A stretch of DNA of 52,623 bases, taken from NCBI GenBank assembly GCA_910584085.1, contig CAJTZY010000002.1:142365-194987 (forward strand). Direction: 5' to 3'. Source of the DNA: an uncultured Bacilli bacterium (GTDB lineage Bacteria > Bacillota_I > Bacilli_A > RF39 > UBA660). Below the pieces are notes generated by a model. It saw nothing but the letters and a program-made list of their open reading frames with translations. It was not told the origin of the DNA and searched no databases. Positions 33,198 to 43,088 of this stretch are shown in pieces. The translations under genes were made by a program, and so were the position numbers. Position 1 is the stretch's first letter. The number at the start of each line of letters is the position of its first letter.

Positions 33198-33218
33198 ATA
33201 TATCCTCATTTCTACAAT

Positions 33219-33247
33219 ATTATATCATTTCTAAGTTTATTAATCAA
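33219..33247 (-). promoter_or_regulatory. Sigma-A promoter of the 33197 radical SAM gene
   Basis: On the minus strand TTGATT, 17 bases, TATAAT. The start of transcription would fall near 33212. Confidence 0.7.
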
Positions 33248-33311
33248 ATGATAAATAGAATTAAATTAATAGTTGTGTTAAAGTTATTAGGTAAATGTTT
33301 ATACGTTAAAT

Positions 33312-33362
33312 AAAAAAATTATAAAGCAATTTTAAGTAGTCCTCATAATTGCACTTATAATT
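33312..33362 (-). terminator. Terminator of the minus-strand glycan operon
   Basis: AATTATAA-GTGCAATT on the minus strand pairs with AATTGC-TTTATAATT with a small bulge, followed by a T-run (A-run at 33312-33318). It isolates the radical SAM gene at 31773-33197 from the operon upstream. Confidence 0.7.
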
Positions 33363-33429
33363 TTATTTATGTTTAATTTATTAAAGTTTTTATCTTTTTT
33401 TACTAGAACAAAATTTATTTTTGATTTTA

Positions 33430-34785
33430 TTATCGTAATATGTTATCAGCTCCATATATAACTGTATAATCTCCCTCAAAATTATATTTATATTTCATAT
33501 ACTCTTGGCTTGATGAATTACCATCCATTACATTTATTAGTCTTTCATTGAACTTATATATATATTTTTTTTTGTATCTATTATCATAGCTATAAAATAC
33601 AAATGTATTTTTTTCTTTTATTTCATTTTTTATATAATTATCCCTTATTTCACTAAAATGATTATAATCAATAAATAAGTTTCTATATATATATGTGATG
33701 TGTATAATTGTTAAAATAAATAAAATGGATAAAACTGATAATACTTTTTTAATTTTAATCATATTTAGCAGTAAGAATATTATATAAGTGCAAAATATAC
33801 TTATACCAATATCGAGCATAAATACTCCTCGATCAAGATAGTAAGGGGATATAATCATTGCTAAAAAAGAAGTAAATGTTAAAATTAATATATAAATTTT
33901 TTGTTTTATTTTTTTATTTTTAAACTTAAATAAAATACATATAATGATGAATAGTATTAGTAAACAAATTTGTAATAATCTGTTTTGAAAAAATAAACTC
34001 AACATATTATGCTTTGAATATGTACTAAATTCAGAAAGCCCTTGAACCTTTATTCTTGTAGAGGATAGTAACAAAAGTGACATAAAGCCCAAACTTAATG
34101 AAATTAGTGGAAGAATATTTAATAGACAAATTTTTTTGTATTTTATTACATATACTAAATTATATACAAAGATTGCAACTATTAAAGTGGCAACGGATGA
34201 TTCAACTCCAAAACCAATAAAGAAACAAAATATTAGATAAATAACATATTTTTTATTTAACTGAAATTCGTTTTTTTCATCTATCATATTTCTAAATGGT
34301 ATTCCAGCAATTAAAATGGTTATTGCCGAAAATAAGTGATTAAATATTCCACCTGGCCAAAAAAATATATCGGTAATAGTTGGATTTACTACCATAAATA
34401 ATAAATATGTAGTTAATAATAATATATATGTATTTTTTGAGTTTTTATAGTTTTCTTTTCCAATTGAATAATAAACTACTAAATTAATAAAAACAATCAT
34501 AAAAATAGATGATACTATGTGTGTTACCCATAGTGGGAATGCACCAAAAGTAAAATATAGCAATTCGCCTATTCTAATATTCCAACCTATACATCTATGA
34601 CATATTTGCTTTATTTTTCCCAAAAGAGTAATGGTTGGGTTTGTATAATAGGTATATGCTACGTCATCATCGTGTCCATGTAGACCGACACAACTTAGAA
34701 TTAAAATGTATGAAATAATTATTATTAGATTTATAATAATAAATTTATAATCTAATTTTTTTAATTTTTCTTTTATTTTTTTCAT
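33430..34785 (-). CDS. DUF6056-like multi-pass membrane protein
   Basis: The protein has 451 residues with ten or more membrane segments. Early motifs LHGHDDDVAYTYY and WNIRIGELLYFTFG (acidic residues in the first outer loop and an N-x-R-x-G-E site) are like DUF6056 and related polyprenyl-phosphate-sugar glycosyltransferases of the GT-C type. It ends in a soluble part of about 70 residues. It may add a side sugar or another group to the glycan on the outer face of the membrane. It is separated from the upstream gene by 92 bases without a clear terminator, so it is probably the last gene of the operon. The start is ATG at 34785 after AAAGGAG. Confidence 0.65.
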   Translation of the reverse strand: MKKIKEKLKKLDYKFIIINLIIIISYILILSCVGLHGHDDDVAYTYYTNPTITLLGKIKQICHRCIGWNIRIGELLYFTFGAFPLWVTHIVSSIFMIVFINLVVYYSIGKENYKNSKNTYILLLTTYLLFMVVNPTITDIFFWPGGIFNHLFSAITILIAGIPFRNMIDEKNEFQLNKKYVIYLIFCFFIGFGVESSVATLIVAIFVYNLVYVIKYKKICLLNILPLISLSLGFMSLLLLSSTRIKVQGLSEFSTYSKHNMLSLFFQNRLLQICLLILFIIICILFKFKNKKIKQKIYILILTFTSFLAMIISPYYLDRGVFMLDIGISIFCTYIIFLLLNMIKIKKVLSVLSILFILTIIHITYIYRNLFIDYNHFSEIRDNYIKNEIKEKNTFVFYSYDNRYKKKYIYKFNERLINVMDGNSSSQEYMKYKYNFEGDYTVIYGADNILR

Positions 34786-34877
34786 ATAAATATTTACTCC
34801 TTTTACCTCATATAAATTAAAATTTAAGCTAAATTTATTTTTTTAGTCTTAACTACATTAAAGATAAATTTAAACAA

Positions 34878-36179
34878 TTATTTTTCTTCTTTTGGTGGAA
34901 TTGTTTTATATATCATTCCAAATAATATAGCATACATAGATGTTGTATAAAATAGTGTATTATTAAACATTGACTGGAGTAGGTGACCAATAATTATGAA
35001 GTATATAACTGTTAAATAACTGCTTTTATAGAAATTCTTTCTATACTTGATCAATATTAATATATTTGCTATTAGGTAGGATAATAATGTAAATATTCCA
35101 CCAGATACCCATAAATATAAAATTAGGTTATGTGGCATATCATTCATGGATTCCATAATATAATTTTCTTCATATTCTTTTGTTATATTTTCTAAACCAT
35201 ATCCTATTAATGGTTTTTTCTTAATTAAATCAAGAGTATAATACCATAGTTCACCTCTATAGTTACCCAAATATCTAATTTGATCGTTAATATACATTTC
35301 ATGTTCTTCTTCACTTAAATCAGGATACTTTGTTGCAAATTCCTTTATAACATTTAAATCATATGATAATCTATCAAAATTTTCTTTAACGGTTATTGTT
35401 ATAGAAAAACTAATAAAGGCAAGTAACATTAATCCATATTTTAAAAATAATTTATTTTTTATAGCAAAGACTATATTTATAATTAAAATAAATAATATAG
35501 TTATGTAGCATCCAAAAGTATCATTTATAATTAGCATAAAAATTTGTATTACAAAACATACATAATCTAAAATGCTTATTGATAATTTTTTATCATTATA
35601 GAAAGTAAATATAGTAATAATAATAGTATATATTAAAAATGTAGCAAAATGGTTTTTATTAAAAAATACTCCAGTATATTCACTAAATAGAAATTCTTGT
35701 ATAAAATTTATTTTTATTAATGATAGAATACTTATTATAGTTGTTAAATATATGATTGCTCTAAAAAATATGTTCCTATGTTTTAAAGTCAATTTATAAC
35801 CTAAAATAGCTAGAAATGCATAAAATAAATATGATAGTATTCCACTAAATCTAAATTGATTTCCAAATATAGCAAATTCTATGTTTTTTGAATTCAGGCA
35901 GGCAATTGTAAGAAAAATAAAACTAATTACCAAAAATAAACTTGATTTATTATTTTTTAGAAATATGATAATATTTGTTTTATGTATTATTGTATCTATA
36001 ACAAAGGTTATAAATGATAAAATTGCGACTATATATATTATCTTAGGAAATAATTTGAAATTATTATTATGAAATTTGAATTTATAATTTAGCATCATAA
36101 TTATAGGAACTACTACTGCGTATGAGATAGCTAGAAATAAATACACTTTTTTTATGTGTTTTTTTATAAAAGTAATCAT
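34878..36179 (-). CDS. O-antigen polymerase/ligase-family membrane protein (Wzy/WaaL-like)
   Basis: The protein has 433 residues with about eleven membrane segments and one large outer loop (about 255-330) that leads into PLIGYGLENITKEYEE and MPHNLILYLWVSGGIF. This is the Wzy_C pattern shared by O-antigen ligases and polymerases, with the conserved His after the loop. It would polymerise or transfer lipid-linked glycan outside the membrane. Its ATG overlaps the stop of the glycosyltransferase gene upstream by four bases (36176-36179), so the genes are translationally coupled. Confidence 0.85.
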   Translation of the reverse strand: MITFIKKHIKKVYLFLAISYAVVVPIIMMLNYKFKFHNNNFKLFPKIIYIVAILSFITFVIDTIIHKTNIIIFLKNNKSSLFLVISFIFLTIACLNSKNIEFAIFGNQFRFSGILSYLFYAFLAILGYKLTLKHRNIFFRAIIYLTTIISILSLIKINFIQEFLFSEYTGVFFNKNHFATFLIYTIIITIFTFYNDKKLSISILDYVCFVIQIFMLIINDTFGCYITILFILIINIVFAIKNKLFLKYGLMLLAFISFSITITVKENFDRLSYDLNVIKEFATKYPDLSEEEHEMYINDQIRYLGNYRGELWYYTLDLIKKKPLIGYGLENITKEYEENYIMESMNDMPHNLILYLWVSGGIFTLLSYLIANILILIKYRKNFYKSSYLTVIYFIIIGHLLQSMFNNTLFYTTSMYAILFGMIYKTIPPKEEK

Positions 36180-37135
36180 TTTTTATCCTTTCTATGTACA
36201 AAATTATAAAGTTTAAAATATAATTTATAATTTATCTTGCAAATAATTTTTTTTATAATTGTTTTTAAATTTTTTCTTTTTAATTCTTTATTAATTTTTC
36301 TTTTTTTTAGTTCTTTTATATATTTCTTTGAATATTTTTTGCTTAAAGTAGAGCCATACCATAATAAGAATTTTGAAAAGTAATTTTTAAATATAATTTT
36401 AAATTCAATACAATAATTATTGTTTTCAATATAATTAATTAAGTAATCGTATTGAAATAAAATACTTTCTATATTTAACTTAATTTTTCTTTCATTTTTA
36501 GTTCTTGTTATACTTTCGTTTGTTTGAACGTAATAATAACCATAGTAGTCAATAGAAATAACCTTTTTTGCATTTAAAATGGCAATAGGTGTTAGACCAG
36601 CATCTTCCATTACATAATATTTTTCGTATTCTAAACGATTTTTGTTCCAAAATTTTGTATTATAAACGTAACCCCATGGTACAAGAAAAAAGTGATTATT
36701 AATAATTAAGTCTTTAAGATAATTTTCACCGTCAATTATATCAAAAACACCTTTTTCGAGATTCATTATTAAATTATCATTTTCATCTATTTTTTTACCT
36801 TTGAATGATAATATATCATAATTATTATATTTTTCTATTGTTTCAAATAAAGTAGGTGATATATAATCATCACTATCAATAAACATAAAATATTCAGTTT
36901 TTACTTTACTTATTCCGAAATTTCTTGTGTCGGCTACTCCCGTGTTTTCTTTATAAAAATATTTTACATTTTTTAGCTTTAAATAAGGTTTTAAGACCTC
37001 TTTTGTGTTGTCAGTAGAACCGTCATCTACAATAATTATGTTAAAGTTTTTTAACGTTTGATTTAATATTGATTCAATACACTTTTTTATATATTTTCCA
37101 CTATTATAGGTTGCTATAATTATTGAATATTTCAT
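36176..37135 (-). CDS. Family 2 glycosyltransferase
   Basis: The protein has 319 residues with a GT-A fold: MKYSIIIATYNSGKYIKKC, IIVDDGSTDNT, ENTGVADTRNFGI and the metal-binding FIDSDDYISP. A middle part WGYVYNTKFWNKNRLEY with MEDAGLTPIAI and YYYVQTNESITR matches the gene at 41324 nearly position for position, so the two are paralogues. The C-terminal 60 residues are strongly basic and may bind the membrane. It overlaps both neighbours by four bases. Confidence 0.92.
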   Translation of the reverse strand: MKYSIIIATYNSGKYIKKCIESILNQTLKNFNIIIVDDGSTDNTKEVLKPYLKLKNVKYFYKENTGVADTRNFGISKVKTEYFMFIDSDDYISPTLFETIEKYNNYDILSFKGKKIDENDNLIMNLEKGVFDIIDGENYLKDLIINNHFFLVPWGYVYNTKFWNKNRLEYEKYYVMEDAGLTPIAILNAKKVISIDYYGYYYVQTNESITRTKNERKIKLNIESILFQYDYLINYIENNNYCIEFKIIFKNYFSKFLLWYGSTLSKKYSKKYIKELKKRKINKELKRKNLKTIIKKIICKINYKLYFKLYNFVHRKDKK

Positions 37136-38040
37136 ATTTTATTTCTCACTTTCTTTGCCATAATTATTATCTGGGTAAAATTTTTATATAAAAATAGTTT
37201 AAGTTTGTAACTAAATTTTAATTTATTAGAAAAATATATTTTTTTATAATTATTAAAATTTTTACTATAGTATTTTATTTCATAAAACTTTTTTAAATAA
37301 TAATAGTTTATTAATTCAAGGCTATTTTTGTCACAATTATATCTTTTATATTCTTGATATAAATGGTCCCAACATCGTAATGCATTTTCATAGTTATTAA
37401 TATTATTTACTGTATTATTTCCACGATTGTAATAGTAGTATAATTTGCTATCTATAAATACTATTTTTTTGCAAAATTTTAAATAATTAAATACAAATTC
37501 AGTATCTTCACCCATCTTTAATTTATTATTAAAAGTTATGTTGTTATTGTAGATAATTTCTTTTTTGAAAAGCTTATTCCATACATATCCTTTAATTTTT
37601 TTATTCCTTAATATTGAATAAAAACATTCTGATTTACTTAATATTTTAATTTTTTTAATTTTATCGTTTAATGAAAACTCTTTTTTTGAATAATTACAAA
37701 TAATTAAATCATTGTCTTTAAAATTATTATACATTATTTTTAAATAATTTTTGTGTACTATGTCATCTGAATCTATGAAACAGATAATATTTCCATTTGA
37801 ATTGACTAGACCTATGTTCCTTGCTGTACTGATATTTCTTTCCTTAATGTTATAATAATGTATAAACTTATATTTATTTGAATAATCGATTGCTATTTGT
37901 GTTGATAAGTCATCAGAACTATTATTTATAAGCATTATTTCGTAATTATTAATAGTCTGATTTAATATTGCCTCAATACATTTTTTGAGTGTTGATTCAC
38001 TATTGTAGAAGGGAATAATTATACTTATTAGATCTTTCAT
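37132..38040 (-). CDS. Family 2 glycosyltransferase
   Basis: The protein has 302 residues. GT-A motifs: ISIIIPFYNSESTLKKC, IMLINNSSDDLS, ERNISTARNIGL and the metal site CFIDSDDIVHK. A later MGEDTEFVFNYL carries the likely catalytic acid, and YYYYNRGNNTVN closes the core. It ends in a basic region. It is coupled to its neighbours by four-base overlaps at both ends. The sugar is unknown. Confidence 0.92.
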   Translation of the reverse strand: MKDLISIIIPFYNSESTLKKCIEAILNQTINNYEIMLINNSSDDLSTQIAIDYSNKYKFIHYYNIKERNISTARNIGLVNSNGNIICFIDSDDIVHKNYLKIMYNNFKDNDLIICNYSKKEFSLNDKIKKIKILSKSECFYSILRNKKIKGYVWNKLFKKEIIYNNNITFNNKLKMGEDTEFVFNYLKFCKKIVFIDSKLYYYYNRGNNTVNNINNYENALRCWDHLYQEYKRYNCDKNSLELINYYYLKKFYEIKYYSKNFNNYKKIYFSNKLKFSYKLKLFLYKNFTQIIIMAKKVRNKI

Positions 38041-38867
38041 ATTTTATAAATATCCTTTAATTCAATACTGTGTTTTTTTCTTAAGAAGGTAGAGTAGATA
38101 AAACCTCTTGCTTTGTTTGGTAAAATTGCAACTGTAGTTCTAATAAGTATATTTTTTATAAATTGGAATATATTTATATATTTATTCTTTAATAAGTATT
38201 TTTGAAAGTCTATAGTAGGTTTTATATATTTTTTTTGACCTCTATTTTTCATTGTATTTGAGTTATTATTAGCTAAAACGATTATTTCTTTTAGGTTTTC
38301 AACATAATAATTATTTTTTATTGCATTTGCCCATAATAAATAATCTTCAAAGTAAGGAGTATTTTTATAATTACCCAATTTTAAAATAACCTCCTTTTTA
38401 AACATAACACTCATATGATTAAATGGGTTTCTTTTTTTTGTGTATTTTAATATATCTTTATATTCTACTGGAACGCTTCTTAATTTTTTTATATTATTTT
38501 CATCGAATTCAAGTATTTGACCACCAAGAATTGTTAGATTCTTATTTTCTTTAAATCTATTTAATTGTAGTTCAAATCTATTAGGTAAAGAAATATCATC
38601 AGAGTCCATTCTAGCAATTAAATCGTATTTACAATTTTGAATACCTACATTAAGTGAATAACCAATACCTTTATGTTCAGTTAACTCTATAGTTTTTATT
38701 TTATATTTTTTTAAAACATCATTAAGTTCCTTAGTAAATATCCCATCTTTAACTATTACTATTTCATTTGGCTTTACTGTTTGATTTGTAATGCTGTCAA
38801 GGGCCCTCTTTAAATTTGATGGCCTCTCCATATTGCTTACAGGCATCAATACTGAGAATTTATTCAT
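38037..38867 (-). CDS. Family 2 glycosyltransferase
   Basis: The protein has 276 residues. GT-A motifs: FSVLMPVSNMERPSNLKRAL, IVIVKDG, HKGIGYSLNVGI and the metal site ARMDSDDISLPNRFELQ, then FNHMSVMFKKEVIL and YFEDYLLWANAI, as in GT2 enzymes related to AmsE-type amylovoran/galactosyl transferases. It is the second gene of the operon, overlapping the radical SAM gene by four bases at 38864-38867. Confidence 0.92.
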   Translation of the reverse strand: MNKFSVLMPVSNMERPSNLKRALDSITNQTVKPNEIVIVKDGIFTKELNDVLKKYKIKTIELTEHKGIGYSLNVGIQNCKYDLIARMDSDDISLPNRFELQLNRFKENKNLTILGGQILEFDENNIKKLRSVPVEYKDILKYTKKRNPFNHMSVMFKKEVILKLGNYKNTPYFEDYLLWANAIKNNYYVENLKEIIVLANNNSNTMKNRGQKKYIKPTIDFQKYLLKNKYINIFQFIKNILIRTTVAILPNKARGFIYSTFLRKKHSIELKDIYKI

Positions 38868-40066
38868 TTTGAGCCTCTATTAAGTTGTTCAGCAACAGGA
38901 ATAATATTAGAGTTTTTTGTCGCATATTTACAATAAGAACAAGCAGAAATAGGTGAGTTTCTAAAAATATACTTTTTTAATAATTTTTTATTTAATTTAT
39001 CATCATTATTTATTAAATCTATATATTCACTTTTATTATCTTTTATTAAACCTAAGTCAATGCCATGTGCTAATCTTGGACAATAATATAACTTCCCATT
39101 TAAAATGCTTTTACAATTTATACTACAATAAAAAAATTGTTTACTTATATCATTTTTATATTTTTTTAATTCACCGTAATCTTGCCATAATCTTATAAAA
39201 CTTCCAGAGTAAAAATTTATGTTATTATTTTCACAAAATTTTATAAGTTCGTCTAATTTTTTTGAATACTCACCATAATCACTAATTTCTATTACCACTT
39301 TATTATCTTTTAAACATTCGATTAATTCTTTATCCTTAGGAATTAGTGTGCCATTCGTAACTATGACAATTTGTTTAATTTTTTCAGAGTTTAGTTCTTT
39401 TAAAATGAATTTTAAATTTGGATTACAAAATGGTTCTCCACCTAATATTCTAAACATTTTTATTTCATTACAACAATTAAGTAGCTTTTGTATAGATTTT
39501 TTCATTACATTTAAATCTACATCATATGGCTTATCATATTTAGGCATTAGATTAGCGCAGTCTTTACATCTTAATGTACATTTTGTAGTAATTACGAGTT
39601 CAATATAGTTTAGGGATAAATAATTATTAAATATTTTTTTTAATATAGTTATTAAATTATCTTGAGAGCCTAAATAATATTGTAATTTCTTTTTTGTTGA
39701 TTTCTTTTTTACAAAATTAAAATTACCCTCTTTGATAATCCAAATATAAATATAAGGTTTTAAGAAATGTTTAATTAAAACTTTTCTTTTTTTATTAAGT
39801 TTATAGAATTCTCTTTGCTTTAAGATTTTTATATATTTTTTTAAATCATCTTTATTTAAAAAGAATGATAAAGTTTTTATCCAATAACATATTGAATCTC
39901 TGAATACCTTTGCTTGTCTATCGTCTTTATAATCTATAATAAATTTTTCATATGAGTTTATACATACATCGATAATTTTTTCATAATCATATTCAAAAAA
40001 AGATTTGTAGTATTTTTTCATATCATTTTCTAATTGTCTTAAACATTTATTGCAGTCTTCATACAT
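38864..40066 (-). CDS. Radical SAM protein heading the glycosyltransferase operon
   Basis: The protein has about 400 residues. A helical N-terminal region of about 155 residues, not recognised, precedes the core: the 4Fe-4S motif CTLRCKDC (about Cys163, 167, 170), RILGGEPFCNP for SAM, IVTNGTLIP, and IEISDYG. A C-terminal cysteine set (FYCSINCKSILNGKLYYCPR, SACSYCKY) fits a SPASM/twitch-type auxiliary cluster. Two adjacent ATGs (40069 and 40066) follow GGTGGT; 40066 has the usual spacing. An in-frame ATG at 40084 lies just before the ribosome-binding site and is rejected. It probably modifies a sugar, lipid or peptide used in this locus; the substrate is unknown. Confidence 0.87.
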   Translation of the reverse strand: MYEDCNKCLRQLENDMKKYYKSFFEYDYEKIIDVCINSYEKFIIDYKDDRQAKVFRDSICYWIKTLSFFLNKDDLKKYIKILKQREFYKLNKKRKVLIKHFLKPYIYIWIIKEGNFNFVKKKSTKKKLQYYLGSQDNLITILKKIFNNYLSLNYIELVITTKCTLRCKDCANLMPKYDKPYDVDLNVMKKSIQKLLNCCNEIKMFRILGGEPFCNPNLKFILKELNSEKIKQIVIVTNGTLIPKDKELIECLKDNKVVIEISDYGEYSKKLDELIKFCENNNINFYSGSFIRLWQDYGELKKYKNDISKQFFYCSINCKSILNGKLYYCPRLAHGIDLGLIKDNKSEYIDLINNDDKLNKKLLKKYIFRNSPISACSYCKYATKNSNIIPVAEQLNRGSK

Positions 40067-40084
40067 CATATACCACCTATACAA

Positions 40085-40113
40085 ATTATATCATAAGTGT
40101 ATTTTTGTATCAA
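40085..40113 (-). promoter_or_regulatory. Sigma-A promoter of the minus-strand glycan operon
   Basis: On the minus strand TTGATA, 17 bases, TATAAT, with a leader of only about 12 bases that carries AGGTGGT. Confidence 0.8.
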
Positions 40114-40292
40114 GCAAATTAAAAGTTTTTTTCAATATTTAAAGTTGTCTTTTTTTGTTTTATTAATAACACAAAATAATATAAATTTACTGGTTACTTT
40201 GATAAATATTTATTCTATAAAAAAATATTTATTAAAATAGGAAAGTGTGTTAAAATAAAATAAGTAATTAATTTGTGAAGTAGGGGATAAAT

Positions 40293-41306
40293 ATGAGTAA
40301 TAAAAGAATTTTATGGTTAGATATTGTTAAGATATTTGCTTGTTTTGGTGTAATTATTAACCATAGTTTGGATCAATTTTTTATGGGACTTATAAGTCCT
40401 TCTAGACCTATTAGTTTTTTCTTTTGTATAATTCAATACTCTTTTGCAAGAATAGCTGTTCCACTTTTTTTAATGACTACAGGTGTATTATTATTTGAAA
40501 AAGATTATAAATTTAAAGATGTTTTAAGAAGGATAATAAGAATACTAATACCATTAATAATTGTTACTATAATTGCTAATTATAAAATTGAATGGGTTGA
40601 ATCCTATTCTATAAAGAAATTTTTCGAGGAACCTATACTTGCGGCTTATTGGTATTTATATGCTCTAGTAGGGCTATACTTAATAACACCAATAGCGCAA
40701 AAACTTATTAAAACATTTGAAAAAAAAGACTTTATATATTTATTTATAATTTGTTTTATTATTCCAGGTATAATAAATTATTTAGAAGTATTTAACATTA
40801 TCAAAATATCTCATTTCTTTGAAAGTACTTTTATTTCTTCATTACTTGTATATTCAATTATAGGTGTTTATTTAAAAAAGTTAGAAAAAAATAAAAAGAA
40901 TAGAAATTTAGCTTGGGTAATATTTTTAAGTTCTAGTTTTTCATATATTTTGTTGTTTTCAACATCATATTTGAATAATGGTTATATGATATCGATTTAT
41001 CAAGATTGTTCAAATCTTTTTGTTGGTTTAATGTCGGTTTCAGCATTTTACTTATTTAGGTATTATTTTGAAGATAAAAAAATGAAATTGGAAAATATTA
41101 TTGTGAATATTAGTTTAACAACTTTTGGTGTATATTTAATTCATATGTTATTTCAAACAGATATAATTGATTCAAAATTTATTATGAATATTTTTAGTAC
41201 AAATCATTTAGTTGCAGTCGCTATATCCGAACTTTTAATTTTCTCAATATGTAGTGTATGTATTTACCTGATAAGGAAAATACCAGTAGTAAAAAAATTT
41301 TTATAA
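40293..41306 (+). CDS. Acyltransferase family 3 membrane protein (O-acetyltransferase)
   Basis: The protein has 337 residues with about ten membrane segments. Its opening KRILWLDIVKIFACFGVIINHSLDQF has the invariant Asp and His of acyltransferase family 3, and RIAVPLFLMTTGVLL with YWYLYALVGLYLITP follows as usual. Such enzymes O-acetylate surface glycans, using acyl-CoA from the cytosol. It begins the plus-strand glycan operon; the next gene starts 17 bases after its stop. The start is ATG at 40293 after AGGGGAT. The gap 40114-40292 to the divergent operon shows no further feature that I can support. Confidence 0.9.
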   Translation: MSNKRILWLDIVKIFACFGVIINHSLDQFFMGLISPSRPISFFFCIIQYSFARIAVPLFLMTTGVLLFEKDYKFKDVLRRIIRILIPLIIVTIIANYKIEWVESYSIKKFFEEPILAAYWYLYALVGLYLITPIAQKLIKTFEKKDFIYLFIICFIIPGIINYLEVFNIIKISHFFESTFISSLLVYSIIGVYLKKLEKNKKNRNLAWVIFLSSSFSYILLFSTSYLNNGYMISIYQDCSNLFVGLMSVSAFYLFRYYFEDKKMKLENIIVNISLTTFGVYLIHMLFQTDIIDSKFIMNIFSTNHLVAVAISELLIFSICSVCIYLIRKIPVVKKFL

Positions 41307-41323
41307 AACTTTTGGAGGCAGGT

Positions 41324-42322
41324 ATGTGTTTTAAATTTTCTGTTTTAGTCACTGTATATAATAAAGAACAATATTTAAAAAAATGTTTGGATTCTATTGT
41401 TAATCAAACATATAAAAATTTTGATGTTATTATTGTTGATGATGGTTCAACAGATAAAGGTAAAAAAATTATAGATAAATATATGTTAAAAAACAATAAT
41501 ATAAAATATTTTTATCAAGATAATAAAGGTGTATCATGTGCAAGAAATGAATGCATAAAACATGTAACAAATGATTATTTTTTATTTGTTGATGCAGACG
41601 ATTATATTGATACAAATTTACTTTATAATCTGAATAAAGAACTTTGTAAAGATTCTAATTTAGATGTTTTAAGTTTTAATATGACTGAAGTTAGTGAAGA
41701 AAATAAAATAATAAGAGTATTAGAAAAAGCTTCTTTTGAAAAATGTACAGGTGAGGATGCATTTATTAAGTATATACTTAATGATAATTATGTATATTTT
41801 GATACACCTTGGGGATATGTTTATAATACGGCATTTTGGAAGAAAAATAGGTTTGAATATATTGAAGGTAAAGTTCATGAGGACTCACTTCTAACTCCAA
41901 TTGTAATATTAAGTGCTTCTAGCGTAGTATCCACAAAAATTCAGGGCTATTATTATGTACAAAGTTTAAATAGCATTACTAGGGTTTACGATCCTGATAT
42001 ATTAGATAAAAGGATAAACGATATATTTAATAATTATAGGATTTTAATTGATTTTGTTAATTCTTGTGAATTAAGGGAAGAAAGTAGAGTATATATATTG
42101 AGGCATTTTGCTTATGTTTTGTTAAAGATACCATATCATTTTAATTTAAAGGATAAAAAAAATTATTTTAAAAAAATGAAACAGATAAAATTTTATAAAC
42201 TTATTTATCCAAAAATTGGAAGAGTAAAATCTAAGATATCAAAAGTAATTGCTTTTATTAATATTAAACTATTTTATTATATATATAAATCATTTGAAAA
42301 AAAATCTATATTTATTATATGA
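41324..42322 (+). CDS. Family 2 glycosyltransferase
   Basis: The protein has 332 residues. GT-A motifs: FSVLVTVYNKEQYLKKC, IIVDDGSTDKG, DNKGVSCARNECI and the metal site FVDADDYIDT. WGYVYNTAFWKKNRFEYIEG with HEDSLLTPIVIL and YYYVQSLNSITR shows that it is a paralogue of the gene at 36176. The start is ATG at 41324 after GGAGG; upstream in-frame codons overlap the acyltransferase gene and are rejected. It is followed by the ABC ATPase gene after 16 bases. Confidence 0.92.
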   Translation: MCFKFSVLVTVYNKEQYLKKCLDSIVNQTYKNFDVIIVDDGSTDKGKKIIDKYMLKNNNIKYFYQDNKGVSCARNECIKHVTNDYFLFVDADDYIDTNLLYNLNKELCKDSNLDVLSFNMTEVSEENKIIRVLEKASFEKCTGEDAFIKYILNDNYVYFDTPWGYVYNTAFWKKNRFEYIEGKVHEDSLLTPIVILSASSVVSTKIQGYYYVQSLNSITRVYDPDILDKRINDIFNNYRILIDFVNSCELREESRVYILRHFAYVLLKIPYHFNLKDKKNYFKKMKQIKFYKLIYPKIGRVKSKISKVIAFINIKLFYYIYKSFEKKSIFII

Positions 42323-42338
42323 AAGGAAATATATTTTA

Positions 42339-43088
42339 ATGAATGTTATTGAAGTAAAGAATTTGACAAAAGTATTTAAAATTTATAAAGATAAAAAAAG
42401 AACTTTAAAACAAAAAATTATTTTTAGAAAAAAGGATGTTTTTGAACAACGATTAGTTTTAGATAATTTAAATTTAAAAATTAAAAGTGGAGAAGTATTA
42501 TTATTGTTAGGGAATAATGGAAGTGGTAAGTCAACATTATTAAAAATTATTTCTAAAGTTTTGTCCCCAACAAATGGTGCTGTGAAAACCAAGGGTAAGA
42601 TATGTGCAATAATAGAACTTGGTGCTGGATTTCATCAAGATTTTACGGGAAGGGAAAATATATATTTTAATGGCTCAATATATGGTTTATCTAAAGAAGA
42701 AATTGAAAATAAAATGGATAGTATTATAGAATTTTCTGAACTGGAAAATTTTATTGATACACCAATAAGGACCTATTCATCTGGAATGGTAATTAGACTT
42801 GCGTTTTCTATTGCAGTTAACATAGAAGCAGATATTTATTTATTTGATGAAGTTTTAGCTGTAGGGGATTATCATTTTCAAAAAAAATGTTTAGAAAAAA
42901 TTGAAGAGTTAAAAAAAAGAAAAAAAACAATTATTATTGTTAGTCATAATTTATATTTAGTTAAGGATATTGCTACAAAAGCGGTATGGCTAAGTAAAGG
43001 AAAAATATGTGAAGAGGGAAATATTGATAATATAGTTGAAAAATATTTAAGGGATAGTGATAATATTGAAGAACATTTTAAATTATAA
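42339..43088 (+). CDS. ABC transporter ATPase for polysaccharide export (Wzt/TagH-like)
   Basis: The protein has 249 residues. Walker A is GNNGSGKST (58-66), the signature is TYSSGMVIRLAF, Walker B is IYLFDEVLAVGD and the switch His is in IIIVSHNLYLV. The insert after Walker A (ICAIIELGAGFHQDFTGRENI) is the one seen in Wzt, TagH and RfbE. It lacks the C-terminal carbohydrate-binding domain of longer Wzt proteins, so it should not depend on a specific chain cap. It overlaps the permease gene by 23 bases. The start is ATG at 42339 after AAAGGAAA. Confidence 0.93.
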   Translation: MNVIEVKNLTKVFKIYKDKKRTLKQKIIFRKKDVFEQRLVLDNLNLKIKSGEVLLLLGNNGSGKSTLLKIISKVLSPTNGAVKTKGKICAIIELGAGFHQDFTGRENIYFNGSIYGLSKEEIENKMDSIIEFSELENFIDTPIRTYSSGMVIRLAFSIAVNIEADIYLFDEVLAVGDYHFQKKCLEKIEELKKRKKTIIIVSHNLYLVKDIATKAVWLSKGKICEEGNIDNIVEKYLRDSDNIEEHFKL

